Of a stretch of 64,000 nt of DNA, positions 24,251 to 35,548 are shown piece by piece (the stretch's first letter is position 1; each line of letters begins with the position of its first letter). The position numbers and the translations under genes were made by a program. The DNA comes from Edolisoma coerulescens (Eukaryota; Chordata; Aves; Passeriformes; Campephagidae). The stretch spans positions 434,001-498,000 of the forward strand of contig VWZW01000843.1 of NCBI GenBank assembly GCA_013397115.1, read 5' to 3'. Below the pieces are notes generated by a model. That model was not told the origin of the DNA, did no database searches, and saw only the letters and a list, made by a program, of their open reading frames with translations.

Positions 24251-27200
24251 GTCTTGTTTTATTACGCGTGTATCTGCATGTATAAACTGGTAAGGCATAT
24301 CTTACATGCTGCAGTTCATGTTTTACTAGAAACAAAACCTAATAATTACTGAAAAGTAAATTATATAGCATTTGAAAAACAAACACAGTAGTTTGGAAAG
24401 TTTGATTCATACTTTCCACTTGCAGTGTGATACTTGTGCATCTTAGCTTGATGTTTCAGTGATTGGTCCACACTGCCATTTTAGAGAAGACAAGTTCTTA
24501 AAAGTGGGGCTAGATCTGATAAAGGACTTCGGTGTTGCTGTGCTTGACTCTAAGGCATTGCCTATTAGTATGAGATCTGGAGCAAAGTGCCTTGGATTTT
24601 CAGTCTGTGTAGATGAAGCTAGGTGGTCCTGAACAAAACGTGCCCTGCAGCTGAACGGAGTGCTGCAGCACTTGGCTGTATTCTAGCTTGTCCTCCCTGT
24701 ATCGAGCACCTATGAGAAAACAAACCCAAAGAAATTCCACTTTCTTCACCTGATGTTCTGTTCACTGTGCTTGTGTTTGCACATTCTGGTTCATACTTTG
24801 TCCATATTGGATATTTTTGTCAGTTGAAACACATGGGCTAGAAGATCTTTCTCGTTTTGACCTTGCCTCTAGCCTAGCAGTGGAGGTGCTTGACGAGATG
24901 TGGATTGAAACACACTCAGCTGAAAGAGACTATGAACTGATGTATTCTGAGTTTTTCCAGTCAGTAGCATGCTACTGTGCTCTGTGCTGTCTTGTCCTTC
25001 ACACAACAATATAAGTTCTGACCTTTTAAGCAAATAGATAGCTTTTTCAGGGATGGAAGGCTCCTTGTAGTGTTGAAAAGAAATGTCCAGCTAGCCATGG
25101 ATCTATTTCTGCAGTAGCTACTTTTTTTTTTTGTGCTGCTTACACACTTAGCCATAAAGGTTTGAGAAGAGCAGGGCAAGCAGGAGGCAACAACCACATG
25201 AGGATGGGGCTGGTGGAAGAGTTTCCTCTAGCATGTCTCTTGCCTGGAGGGTAAGTAATACAGAATGAAGCTTATCCCAAGCGCCCTTCTGAATCCTCAG
25301 CCGCACATCCCCCCGCCGAAAGATGTGGGTCTGGTGTGCTCTGACTAAACTGTTTTAGTTTTGTTACTGATTTTTCTTTTTAGTTCCTTGAAGGCTTAAA
25401 TATCACAGTGCTTCATTTCAGAATCCCTGTCAGGCTTCATCTGTCTCCTCTCCAGGTATCCATGGATTTTGGAGAAGGAGCTCGTTACCTGTAGCTGTAT
25501 ATAAAGCAGGACCATTAAAGCTGTGATCTTGGGTGTTTTTTAGGTAACACAGATCATAGCATAGAAAAAGCAGTTATGAAAGGTTAACAACCACTCTCAG
25601 TAGCTCTGTGTTAAAGGAGATGTAGTTGTGGTTTTGTGGTATCAGAATATGCTTATCCTTTGGGGCACTGACCCTGCCAGGTGGTTGGGTTTCACATGGT
25701 CTCTTCTCTAAACCTCTCCCAGGGTTAAGTTTAAACTTCAGGACATGTAGAGACCAAACTGTGATGATATGTTCTGAGCTTGAGAAGTCATTAAGATGGG
25801 GCTTTGGGGTTCATACTTCTGGACATGGGAAGTTTCTGAAGTCCTTACTTAGATCTAGCCCATTTTTGCTAACAGCATCTGGTAACTGTATTTTAAAAAG
25901 AAAATGAACTGTTAAAAGTTGTAAGTTTCAAAATTCACTACTTAGCAAATTTGGCTTGCTCTTTGATTACTTTCTCATTTAACACCTTCGTAACATTCTA
26001 TGGGATACAATATTTGAAAAGGGGAATTGTTAGATGTCAAAGCACACCTGCAGCCTGCAAGATCCAGGTCATGAATACATCCTATTGACAGATTTTGGTA
26101 AGCTTCTCTCCAGATTGACATGCTAGTTCTTAATCAGCAGTTCTTCTGCTCTCCAGACTGCAGCAAAAAGAAGAAGAATATAAATGAGGTGCCAATTCTT
26201 ATGGCATTGGTTAAATTAAAACTGTTCTGGTGCTTACTGTAGTTTTGTTATCAATGACACTCGTTTAGCAGTTCTGAAAGGCAGTATGTAGCAGGAACAT
26301 TAAACTTTCAACATTGATTGGAGTGTTGTGACTCATTCTTTTCACTTTTCATTTATACCAGGTGTAGAGAATCTCATTTAGTGTTTGAGGAGGGTAAGTT
26401 ACCTTGTTAACAGGTTCAGGCTAGGAAAATGTGTCACTGAAATAGAATGTCTTTGGCAGCAGTTGCAGAAATGCACCATAGTTTAACATTGATGTAAATG
26501 GTGTCTTCTGTCCAGTTTCGGTTGCTGTATTGAAGGGAGAATTATTGTGGGAGGCTGGTGAGGAAAGAGAATTAAGTGAGACTTTGGATGACAGGGAAGG
26601 GTACTTGGGGTTTATGCTTGATAGAGGCTTCTTTGCAATTCTTTCATAGTTGCTTTTAGCAATCTAGATTAGATTAGATTAGCACTGAAGAGTTTGCCTG
26701 TCTAATATAACTTTCATGTTCATGTTAAAAAAAAATAAAATAACAGCATCCTGAAGTAAAGGAGCCCAGATGTAAGCTTAGCATTCTGAAGTTCTACTTT
26801 TTGGAGAAGAGTGATGTCAGGTGCAGTTAGAAGTGTTACCTTGGATTGTTTGAACACTGGGCATAGCAACTCTGCTTACCAGTGTCTCATAGCTTCATAA
26901 GCTTAGATTGTGTTCTGGGTTCTTGAAATTGATGATTCTGAAACTAATAGCAGATACTGTAATTTTGACATGTTTTGCTTTTTAAGTGAAAAAGCCAGCA
27001 GAATATAGAAAAATGCAGAAAATGAATGTGTTCATCTTTGTCTTCAAGCTGGTACTCAAACTTTCCCTGTGTTTCAGGGCCCACTGTTGTCAACCTGATT
27101 GGGAAATCGACAGGAAACTTACATACAGATGAATGATTAACCTTTCTGCTAAAGGTTTCCCATTTCCAAAGGTGTCTATACAGCAGTTGTTTTATCAAAT

Positions 27201-30200
27201 GCCTTCTGTTGGGCAGAGGATTGTGCTGTGACACTCTCAGCACCTTAAGGAAGCAAAATGCTACACCCCTCAGTACAAGGGGACAGCCTGATAATGAAAG
27301 CATGAACAGCCTTGATGGTCTGTCAGGTTGGGTCTAGAGCTGCATGGATGTTGGAGTAGGTAGACTCAGCTCTACAGTGCTTTCTCCTTTGTTCTGTGCA
27401 GATGTGATCTTCTCTAATCCAAGACTTTCTTTTACAGGTTAGAGAAGTTGCAACCATATCTCCATTTTCATTTCTTAATAGCTGCTCAGTAACCTGTTTG
27501 AGGCTCCCTGCAAGTTTGCAAGACAGTGTTGAAATAATGACTTTTAATTGCTAGTGCTTGCCTAAAGTGAACATAAATTATATACTGAAAATACTCTTAC
27601 TTCTATACACTAGCGAGAAGAGGTGGAAGTGTGTCCACATGGCGTTTGTCTCATTGCTCTTTAAATCCTCTTGTCAGACCTTTGCTCAGGCCTGGTGATC
27701 TTCCACTTGTGGCCTGTGTCCCAGGTTTTGTAGGAAAATCGGAATGAATAAAGCAGACAAGACAGGGTACACCAAGCACAGATAAGTTATTCCATATTTG
27801 CCTCTGCCTGGTGTATACCAGGGATGGGCACACAAGGCACAAGAGGCTATGGCAGAAGGGCTCTTGTGTTCAGTGGTGTCTAACTAAAGCATGTGAGTTG
27901 ATTGACAACACAAGGTGGCTCTGTAGCTGCAGGAGGGGCTCAAGTCCTGAACTTGCTGTTAGGAGCTTTACTTCTGTGTGCTCAAGTGTTGGCAAGAAGT
28001 GCTCAGATTTACATTTGCCCTGCAGCAGAGAAACTGTTCTGAACTCATAGCATGTTTTACTGCAGTGGTCAAATCTGAGAAGCTTAAAAGCCCCTTTACA
28101 GCCTAGTTTTTCTCTGCAATGTGTGTGCTTAAGTTGGAATACTTTTGGAAAACAACTACCTTGGAGGTGCAAAGGACTGAAAAAGCCAGGCTGGAGAAGC
28201 TGCTGTGTCGATAGCTGGTGAATTGCCCACAGTTTTATTATTTGATACTGCCATGGTTTTTAAGGAATGCTAAGGCCTGGGGCAGTTTGGTTGTTGGTTA
28301 TGGTAAATTTTTTGTCTCTTTATGCTTGACTTACTGAGGGATAAATACAGGTATCTGTGAGATGGAGTTCATGAAAGGAAAAGTCTGCTCCCAGGGTCAT
28401 TTTCAGTGCTCCAGTGTTCTTTCAGCAGCAAGTTCCAGTGAAATTACTGGGAGATAGTAATGGTCCAGAAAATTCTTTAAGGATTAGCCAATTACTGTCT
28501 TCTTGCTTTAATTACATATTGCAACACATCTATTTGTCATGTATTTCTCATGAAATTTCCCCTGACTTTTTTTTCCTTTTTTTCCTTCTGTCTAGCCATG
28601 ACCAGCTCATAATTAAGTTTCCCCCTTAAACCCTTTTTAGCCACTTCTCAGTAATAAAAGAAATAACGATGCTGAATAACGAACTGACAAAGTTGTCAGT
28701 TGGGATGGGCTTAGCATCCCGTTGACACTAAAAGTTGATAGTCAAGCTGCTGGCTGCAAATTCATTACCTGGGAGAGCTAGTAAAATCATGGGCTTTTTA
28801 GTTTTTCACAATGGCTTCCCAAAAGAATGTTTAACTTGCCTCAGGGTTTAAAAAGATTACTTTAAATACTCTTGCTATAATTACCCTTTAATTAAGGGGT
28901 ACATACATACACATACAAATTTTCAACCACTTGAGTCTAAGTTATGGAGTTTATGATACAAGAGACCAGAGTATTTAACAAGCAGACATTTCTGCAAATA
29001 TCAACTTCGAACATAGAAAAGGAAAAATTCAGTAAGGAATACGTGTATCTGAGAAGTAGAGACTTCCATGGATGAGATTCAGTGTTTTTTTCAGACTGTA
29101 GTATTTCAGGTTTGACAGTAGGAGGCATCTTCACACCAGCCGTTTCTGGAGGAATGGCTGGAGAACCTGCCTAGTATTTAGTGAAACTTCAATAAAGGTA
29201 GCTGATGTGAAGCATTTAATATTAATGCAGTAGTTTAAATGTATATTTCAAGAAAAGTAACATCTCAGTGGGATATTGTAGTGTGCCTGACTGTGTTGAA
29301 TGTGATTTTTCAAAATAGTAATGTAAGAAACATTTACAGAAGTTCAGTTTTGACTTGCCTCTAGGAAAATGAAGTTATCCTTTACTGGCAAATTCTGCAC
29401 AATATTTTGTTCTTTTATCATGGAACTGTCAGTATTTCATCGTACACTAGCCTTGTAGCTTTTGACTGATCTGGTGGTTTTGGTCGAACAGTGTATTTTA
29501 AATGGCTGTTAATATTTGTTGGCTTATAGAGTACAAATTTAAATGGATATTTTGCATGTTTGCTTTTGACCACATGCTTAGGTGAATTTCACCAGGAATA
29601 AACAGTGCTGTGAGTCTGTACATTAGCAGAGTATGTCCATCAGTGTTTGGAATTGCATTAAAAATCTCACATTCGATGCTTTGTCATGGAAGGGCAAAGT
29701 GGAATGAATTTAGTCTCTTTCTCCTGTACATTTGATGGAAATATTTGGCCTTCCACAGTAGTCTCCCTTTTTTCATTTGATTAATTGCAGTTTACTGTCA
29801 GTAGTGAGAACAAGTAAAAAAGCTCACATTAAATTATACAGATATAGGCTGTGTGTTAATCTCTTTAAGTGTTACAGTGCCGTGTTGCGGGCTGCAGGGG
29901 AGTTTTTTGAATGCTGTTGCAGTGTAACATGTGGCACTCTCAAATCTAATGTGAGTTTCCACACTACTGGTTAGTGCGTTTACCTGGAATCCAATGGCTG
30001 TTCACTCACAGGAATGGAGCAGCAACCAAAACTGAACAGCTGAATTGCTAGAAACTGGTCTTCTGTAGGTTTAGTCTAGTGTCCTATGCCTTACATAAAC
30101 TCAGTATTTTAATTAAGCTGTTCTGTATAGATGAGTGTATTTTAGCCAGTTTCCTTTAGTAGGAGAGTTTCAAAATCATATGTCACATGCACAGAGACTT

Positions 30201-31500
30201 AATAAGGAGTAAAGAAATAGGTGCAAAACACATCAGGTGAAAAGGCAGGAGTTCTCTTATGTTGCTCAAGCCATTTTTGAGACACCTTGCATATGCACCA
30301 GCAGCTGGAGAGGCAGATATTTGTGCTGGGAAATTTAGGTTCAACTGGCAGTGAACTGCTGATTGAAGCAATTGTGAATGGTGTTCAGATCTTTTGAAAA
30401 TTAGCATGTGCCTGTGTTAAAATAGGTGTAAGATGGTTGTGAGAATGACTTACATCTTACAGTGTATCTATTCAGCTTTAAGGCAAAGAGACTAGTCTTT
30501 ATATAAATGGATGTTTTAGGATATTAGTTTCCCTTTTCATTTAATTTTTGGCTAGTCAAGTTGCTTTTGTTACTGAGTGTTTCCCAGTTACCTCAGGAAG
30601 GGTAAACCAGCTAAATTTTAATTGCTTTTATTGCCTTAATTGTTTACCCATCAACAATTTATCAAAATTAACTTTGAACTTCAAGAGGAAAAGATTATAA
30701 GAGGAAATCCTTTTAAAAATGTTATCACAGATAAATTCCATTGAAGCTATCATTAATGTTGATTTTTTTTCTCTAATCTGTTGGAACACAGCGCATGCTG
30801 CAGCATGATCTGCTTCCTAGCTGCCAAGATTGGTGTGGGGAGGGTTTTTTTTATGGCCATGATAAATGTGTGTTTAAAAACAGTGCTCTCAGACATAGTA
30901 TGAAACTTACAGCATTAAGTTTACGTTGGCTTTGTCAGCCAAATTCAGCTATGTGGGATTTTGATTTACATCTAATACATCAAAGGATTAAAAATTAAAT
31001 AGTTTCATATTAACCTTAGGTCACTTTACTTTTCGATTCAAATTTATTCTAAAGCCAACCTCGGGGGAGAATCCAAACAATAAGCAAATTTGTGGCAACA
31101 AAGCAGAATAATAAAAACCCTCCTAGCTGTTTGCCAGTTTGGTTTTGTTTGGGGTTTTTTTTTTCCCTAGTCTGCTTTTGCAGTTTCCGTGTACTGAGGT
31201 TCTAATGTTTCCTTAGAGAAGTGGTACCGGATCCATGGTTTATTTAGACATTACTCGAACTGCTGCAGAAAATAAAGATTTATTTTATATATGCAGTTAA
31301 AGCTGCTTCTCCCCACCCCAGCGCAGGGATCAAGCTCTTGTACCAGATTCTTTCAGGCTCTTTCCTTTGTTTAATGAAGCGACGATCGCTTAAATATCAG
31401 GGTGCCGCTGAAAACTGGCACCGGTTTTACTGGGCTTGAATCAAAAACACGCAGAAGAGGGCTCTTGCTGCTCTTGCCCGAGGAGGCAGGCTGAGGAAAT
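24251..31500. other. Intergenic region between NAP1L1 and PHLDA1
   Basis: About 7 kb with no gene, RNA gene or clear repeat copy that I can support. Open frames are short and lack recognisable domains. A small AGATT tandem repeat sits at 26665-26682. The part from about 30500 to 31130 is very AT-rich, with motif-like blocks such as TTGTTTAC, ACTTTGAAC and TCAAAGGATTA, and might hold PHLDA1 control sequence. That is inference only. Confidence 0.6.
26665..26682. repeat. Short AGATT tandem repeat
   Basis: About three and a half units of a 5-bp AGATT repeat in intergenic DNA. It is too short to be more than a simple repeat. Confidence 0.7.
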
Positions 31501-31733
31501 ACGTTTCAACTAAATAGTGCGGGAACGCCCCGAGGAAAGCAAACGAGCGGTGTATTAGCCTANCGCCGCTCGCCACGCCGCGGCACGGGCGGCAGCCGCT
31601 CCGCTTCCTGCGGGCCGGGGCGCTCCCGGCCCTCCGCCTCGGAGCCGGCGCCCGGCGGAGAGTGCTCGGCTGGTGCCGGCTGCCCCCCGAGCCCAGCCCG
31701 TGCGGGCGGAGGCCGTCTAACCCTGCCAGAAGG

Positions 31734-32199
31734 ATGCTGGAGAGCGGCTGTAAGGCGGTGAAGGAGGGCATGCTGGAGAAGAGGAGCGACGGGCTGCTGC
31801 AGCTCTGGAAGGAGAANNNNNNNNNNNNNNNNNNNNNNNNNNNNNNNNNNNNNNNNNNNNNNNNNNNNNNNNNNNNNNNNNNNNNNNNAGCAGCAGCGGC
31901 CGCCGCGGCCGGCGGAGCCGGCGGCCAAGATCAAGGAGCTTCACTTCTCCAACATGAAGACGGTGGACTGCGTGGAGCGGAAGGGCAAGTACGTGTACTT
32001 CACGGTGGTGATGGCCGAGGGGAAGGAGATCGACTTTCGGTGCGCGCAGGAGCAGGGCTGGAACGCGGCGATCACGCTGCAGATGGTGCAGTACAAGAAC
32101 CGCCAGGCCATCCTGGCCGTGCGCTCCACCCGGCAGAAGCAGCAGCACCTGGCGGCGCCCCACGGCCCCCGCCTCCGCGGCGCCTCCAACTCCGCCTAG
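31734..32199 (+). CDS. PHLDA1: Pleckstrin homology-like domain family A member 1, interrupted by assembly gap
   Basis: I recognise PHLDA1 (TDAG51). It is a PH-domain-only protein induced by growth factors and stress and linked to apoptosis and phosphoinositide/Akt signalling. From ATG 31734 the frame reads 27 residues, with EGMLEKRSDGLLQLWKE as the first PH strands, up to a 72-N gap (31817-31888). After the gap the coding frame is QQRPPRPAEPAAKIKELHFS and onward through KGKYVYFTVVMAEGKEIDFR and the C-terminal helix GWNAAITLQMVQYKNRQAI to the end GASNSA and TAG at 32197-32199. The two parts are in different frames given 72 N's, so the true gap must differ from 72 (length 2 modulo 3). The gap hides the rest of the early PH strands and probably a Gln-rich insert. 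The tail after RQKQQH is only about 16 residues and lacks the Pro-Gln and Pro-His repeats of mammalian PHLDA1. The start matches the human short form; the frame is also open upstream to a TAG at 31515 but without an ATG. Confidence 0.93.
31817..31888. other. PHLDA1: Assembly gap (72 N) inside PHLDA1
   Basis: A run of 72 N's within the GC-rich coding exon. The flanking frames do not match across it, so the length is not exact. The right edge begins with CAG codons, which suggests a GC-rich, Gln-repeat sequence that failed to assemble. A single N also occurs at 31563 in the same CpG island. Confidence 0.98.
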
Positions 32200-32204
32200 C
32201 GCAG

Positions 32205-32311
32205 GTACGGACCCGGCACCGCGCCCGCCGCACCGCGCCCGCGGGGCTCCCGGCCCCTGCCGCCGCCTTCCGCCTGACGGGCTGCCCTCTGTGCTCTCTG
32301 TCTCACTGCAG
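32205..32311 (+). other. PHLDA1: PHLDA1 3' UTR intron
   Basis: Five bases after the stop codon there is a donor CAG|GTACGG, and a pyrimidine-rich acceptor TCTCACTGCAG ends at 32311, bounding a 107-bp intron. PHLDA1 in mammals also has its second exon in the 3' UTR, so the position fits. Confidence 0.75.
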
Positions 32312-33280
32312 GTTACGCTCACGGAGCGCTTCGGGGAAGAGGGACAGAGCGCGTTCGTGGCGGACCTGCTTCAGGGGCTCAGAAACTGGGCAAACGCCGG
32401 AGATGCAGGTAGACCGGAGCGAAGCGGCTCAATAGCCTGAACCTCAGCCAGCTGCTGCTGCTTTGCCGCCCTCGGTGCCGAGAAGCATTTCAAATCCATT
32501 ATTTATGAACCTTGGAAAGGATCCTTTGGTGCGATGGGACTTCTAGGAGACATGATGTACTGTAACTTTATTTTAATGTATTTTATTTTATTTATTAGGG
32601 TTGTTTTCTTTTGGTTTTGTTTTCTTTTTTTTTTTAGGGCTTATTTGCAAGACATTTCTGAATGTAGGCCGTATCAAAAAAGTAAAGGAAAAAACAATAT
32701 GCATGTTAGCTCCCTAAAAGAACTAAAAAGTTCTGGGTACTTTGACTATGTGCAATTTGACAAAAAAGTTATTCGTTTTTTACCCGAAATATACTATATT
32801 CCACCACCATGGAAAATGTGATGTGTGTTTCAAAATTTGGCTGAAACCCATACTGCATATGAAACCTACTTTCTCCGATAGGAACAACAATTAGAGTCCG
32901 GGGTTTAGATGATTTTTTTTTAATATTAAACGTGGTGGAAGTTGATAAAAAGTTGTTCATGCTTGGCTATTCAAAAAAGCAATGTGACTTGTCATTCTGA
33001 GATTAAAACCAATCTGTTTAGCGTATGAGCAGTAGGAATCTGACCAACTTCTTTTGTGATACAGGAATCTGAGTTGGATTCCAGCTATCTGTGTGATGTG
33101 CTTGCTCCTAGGCTGGTGGGCCAGAGCTGGGAAGTGTTCATGAACGTTTCTTATTGTCCAAGTTCAGGGCTCCCTCTACACGCTCAGTTTTTAAGTGATC
33201 TGGACTCTCAACCTGTGTTGCATTTTCATGGCAGTTTTTAAATGCCTTGCATTAAAGCAGTCCATAGTTTAAAATCTGTT
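32312..33280 (+). other. PHLDA1: PHLDA1 3' UTR with AU-rich stretches
   Basis: Sequence after the UTR intron is GC-rich to about 32430 and then AT-rich. It contains TTATTTATGA (about 32501) and a run with ATTTTATTTTATTTATTAGG (about 32580-32600), the type of AU-rich element found in short-lived inducible mRNAs. The 3' end is uncertain; an ATTAAA at 33251-33256 followed by a T/G-rich run is one candidate, and the mammalian 3' UTR is longer. Confidence 0.5.
33251..33256 (+). promoter_or_regulatory. PHLDA1: Candidate polyadenylation signal ATTAAA of PHLDA1
   Basis: An ATTAAA hexamer in the context TTGCATTAAAGCAG. The T/G-rich segment TCTGTTTTACGTATGTCTTA follows about 25 bp later. Other signals further downstream (for example AATAAA at 35583 and 36013) cannot be excluded. 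Confidence 0.35.
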
Positions 33281-35220
33281 TTACGTATGTCTTAGTGTGC
33301 AAATGGATTATTTTGGTTACAGTTTTCATAAGCTGAAAGTTGCTCTCTAGCTGAGATGAACTAGATTAATTTTGGTGTTTAGCACTGTCAGATGTTGAGA
33401 GAGGCATGCCATCTTGCCTCTAAAAACGTTGATGAAGCCATGAAGTTGGAAAACAAAGGGCTAATTGCACAGCTGGTGTGTATTTCTCTGCCTCTTAAAA
33501 GTCAGTGAGAGTTTGGCTGCCGATGCTGGCGGGAGTGGGTCGGAGCTCTTTGCCCAGGGCAGGGGAAGGAGTCGGCGTGGGCCAGTGAGCTTTCTAGGAC
33601 AGGGCCCTCCTGACGATGGGTGGCTTCACGCTGGGCGCTGCTATCGCCCAGGTTCTCTGGTTTAAATGAAGTGGGGAGGCTGCAAGTGGCACAGAGCAAT
33701 GTGGCCCATTATCTCCGGTCCAAGGTAAAATGTCAAAGCCGTGGAGAAATTTATTTTAACTAGTGTGATGAGGAAAATGGCTTTTGGCCCCTTTACAATT
33801 TACATTAATATAAACAAAATCTTTTAAAGCTACACATCCAGGGTTTTTCTTTCTGTGTAAATGAGGTGTAATTTTACAGCAAGAGCCTCACATTCTCGGT
33901 GCAAGCTTATTTCTCTAAGTGTTTAAAGCAAAAGGCTGAAGCGGTACTCAAAGGAAGACTTTAGAATTTGCTACTGTGTACATCAGCACCTTCCTCTACA
34001 CTCTAAGAGTAAGCTCAGTCCTGTAAGGAGTAAGTTGAGGTCTGTGTTAGCCCTCCTCTTTTGTTCCTTCCCCCCGGTGTCAGGGTCACATACCTAGACA
34101 AGCAGAACATGTCATGGTGCAGAAGCAAAGCCCTGACGATCCTCTAGTTACTCCTGAGCGCTTCTCTCCAACCTGGCCCTTGACAAGGCTGCGTGATGAG
34201 CTCGGGGTGGTAGATTACAGCTGTCCTAACAAAGTCATTATTTTGCAATTAATTGAAATCGAAGGTGCCCCGCATCTTCCAGGATTAGGTTCGCTGGCTT
34301 GGCAATCATAATACTCAATTTCCACGTCTCTGTACATCTGCCATTATCATTCTGCTAATGCTTGGATGTTAGAGCTGCAAGGAGATTCTCTAATGAGCTA
34401 GTCAAAGACTCACAAAATAGACTGTAATTTGTAATTTGGCTCCTCTCTTTGGAGTGATTAATTACAGTTTACTGAGTAACTAATCCACCTTTTCAGGTAT
34501 ACAGATGTATTGCTGATCTCACCTACTAAAATACATTTTAGCCTACTGAAGGATAAATGTAACTGATGAGAATTAATTCCTATTTGATCAGAGACACGTG
34601 TATTTCTCTGAGAGAGGCAGTTATTCTTGTCCTCAGTGGATGCAAGCCTCTGAATGCCACAAAAGTGTATGGATGTAGTCTAAAGCTGAAATTTTACTGT
34701 TCTTCTGGAAGTACTTGTACTTTGAAAACTAAAGATGACAGTTTTAGTGAGAAAATTGATGTGAAGGTATGAGGAAACAACTTTTGTTTCGAATTTGCTG
34801 TTCTTTTTCACTGGTTCAAGGTCAATACCCTACTTTTATCTTATATTTCTTGTTTTAAGCTGCTGAAGGATGATCTGAAAACGTTTTGGACTGATGTAGT
34901 TCAACAAACTTTTGCTGGTTGTCATTGCCTGCCATGTTACCTGTTTAAAACCCTTGGTGTCAGCCAGCCTCCGAGTGTGAGAGGTGGTCACATCACAAAA
35001 TCTACCTTAATACCTCCAGCCTGAGTTGGTGGGATGGGTGTAAGGATCAAACTTTTCCTTTGTGTCTCTGAACTGTCTCCTGGAAACTGAGTGGGAACAA
35101 ATTGGCTGGGGTCCCCTGGGGACAGTCGGACTGTGTGGCTCATGCCCTGTCAGTATAAATAAGGCTAAATTGTCTGATGGGGACAGTCTGACAACTTTCT
35201 CACGCTCTGAATTCCACAGC

Positions 35221-35305
35221 ATGTGGGGTTTTTTGGGGTTTTGGCCTATTTTTGGTTTTTGGTTTTTTTAGGGGTTTTTGGGTTTTTTGTTTTGCCTGAC
35301 AGTAA
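35221..35305 (+). repeat. G/T-rich low-complexity tract
   Basis: The tract consists of G runs (GGGG at 35225, 35235 and 35271, GGG at 35280) separated by T runs, with shorter GG doublets between. It resembles Oxytricha-type (TTTTGGGG) repeats but is irregular. It could fold as a G-quadruplex on the + strand. Confidence 0.6.
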
Positions 35306-35517
35306 TTTTAGACCAAGTAATTGTTTGATGTTATAAAAGGTACTTCTGGTTTTTTTTTTCATCTCACCCCTCTATTACTGCATCATCTTCAATTGAACTC
35401 CTGGATTTAATACTGTTACTGCCTTGTAAGCAATGGCTATGAAAATAAGTTCAGCACATCATGCTCCATCTTATTGGAGCTTTGCAAGTAAATAAGTCAA
35501 GTTGTCCTTCCTCTTCC

Positions 35518-35548
35518 AAAAAAAAAAAAAGAAAAGAAGAAAAGAAAT
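35518..35548. repeat. A-rich tract
   Basis: A run of A's followed by GAAAAGAAG-type units. It could be the tail of an old retrocopy, but the preceding sequence (about 35300-35517) shows no gene or repeat that I recognise. Confidence 0.5.

Larger units (their letters stand above)
31560..32430. promoter_or_regulatory. PHLDA1: CpG island over PHLDA1
   Basis: Base composition changes abruptly near 31560 from AT-rich to strongly GC-rich with very frequent CpG, and returns to AT-rich after about 32430. The island covers the PHLDA1 5' region, its whole coding exon and the small 3' UTR intron. Just upstream at about 31509-31518, a TAAATAG element precedes GC-rich sequence and could act as a TATA-like box; this is not proven. 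Confidence 0.85.

Noticed and set aside
31662..32435. 257-codon frame across the N gap
   Set aside because: It begins at GTG and joins the true PHLDA1 N terminus to a wrong frame after the gap because the N count is not exact. The PH-domain frame ending at 32199 is the real one.
32534..32821. 95-codon frame in the PHLDA1 3' UTR
   Set aside because: AT-rich sequence giving a Phe-rich hydrophobic translation. It lies within the 3' UTR and looks like chance.
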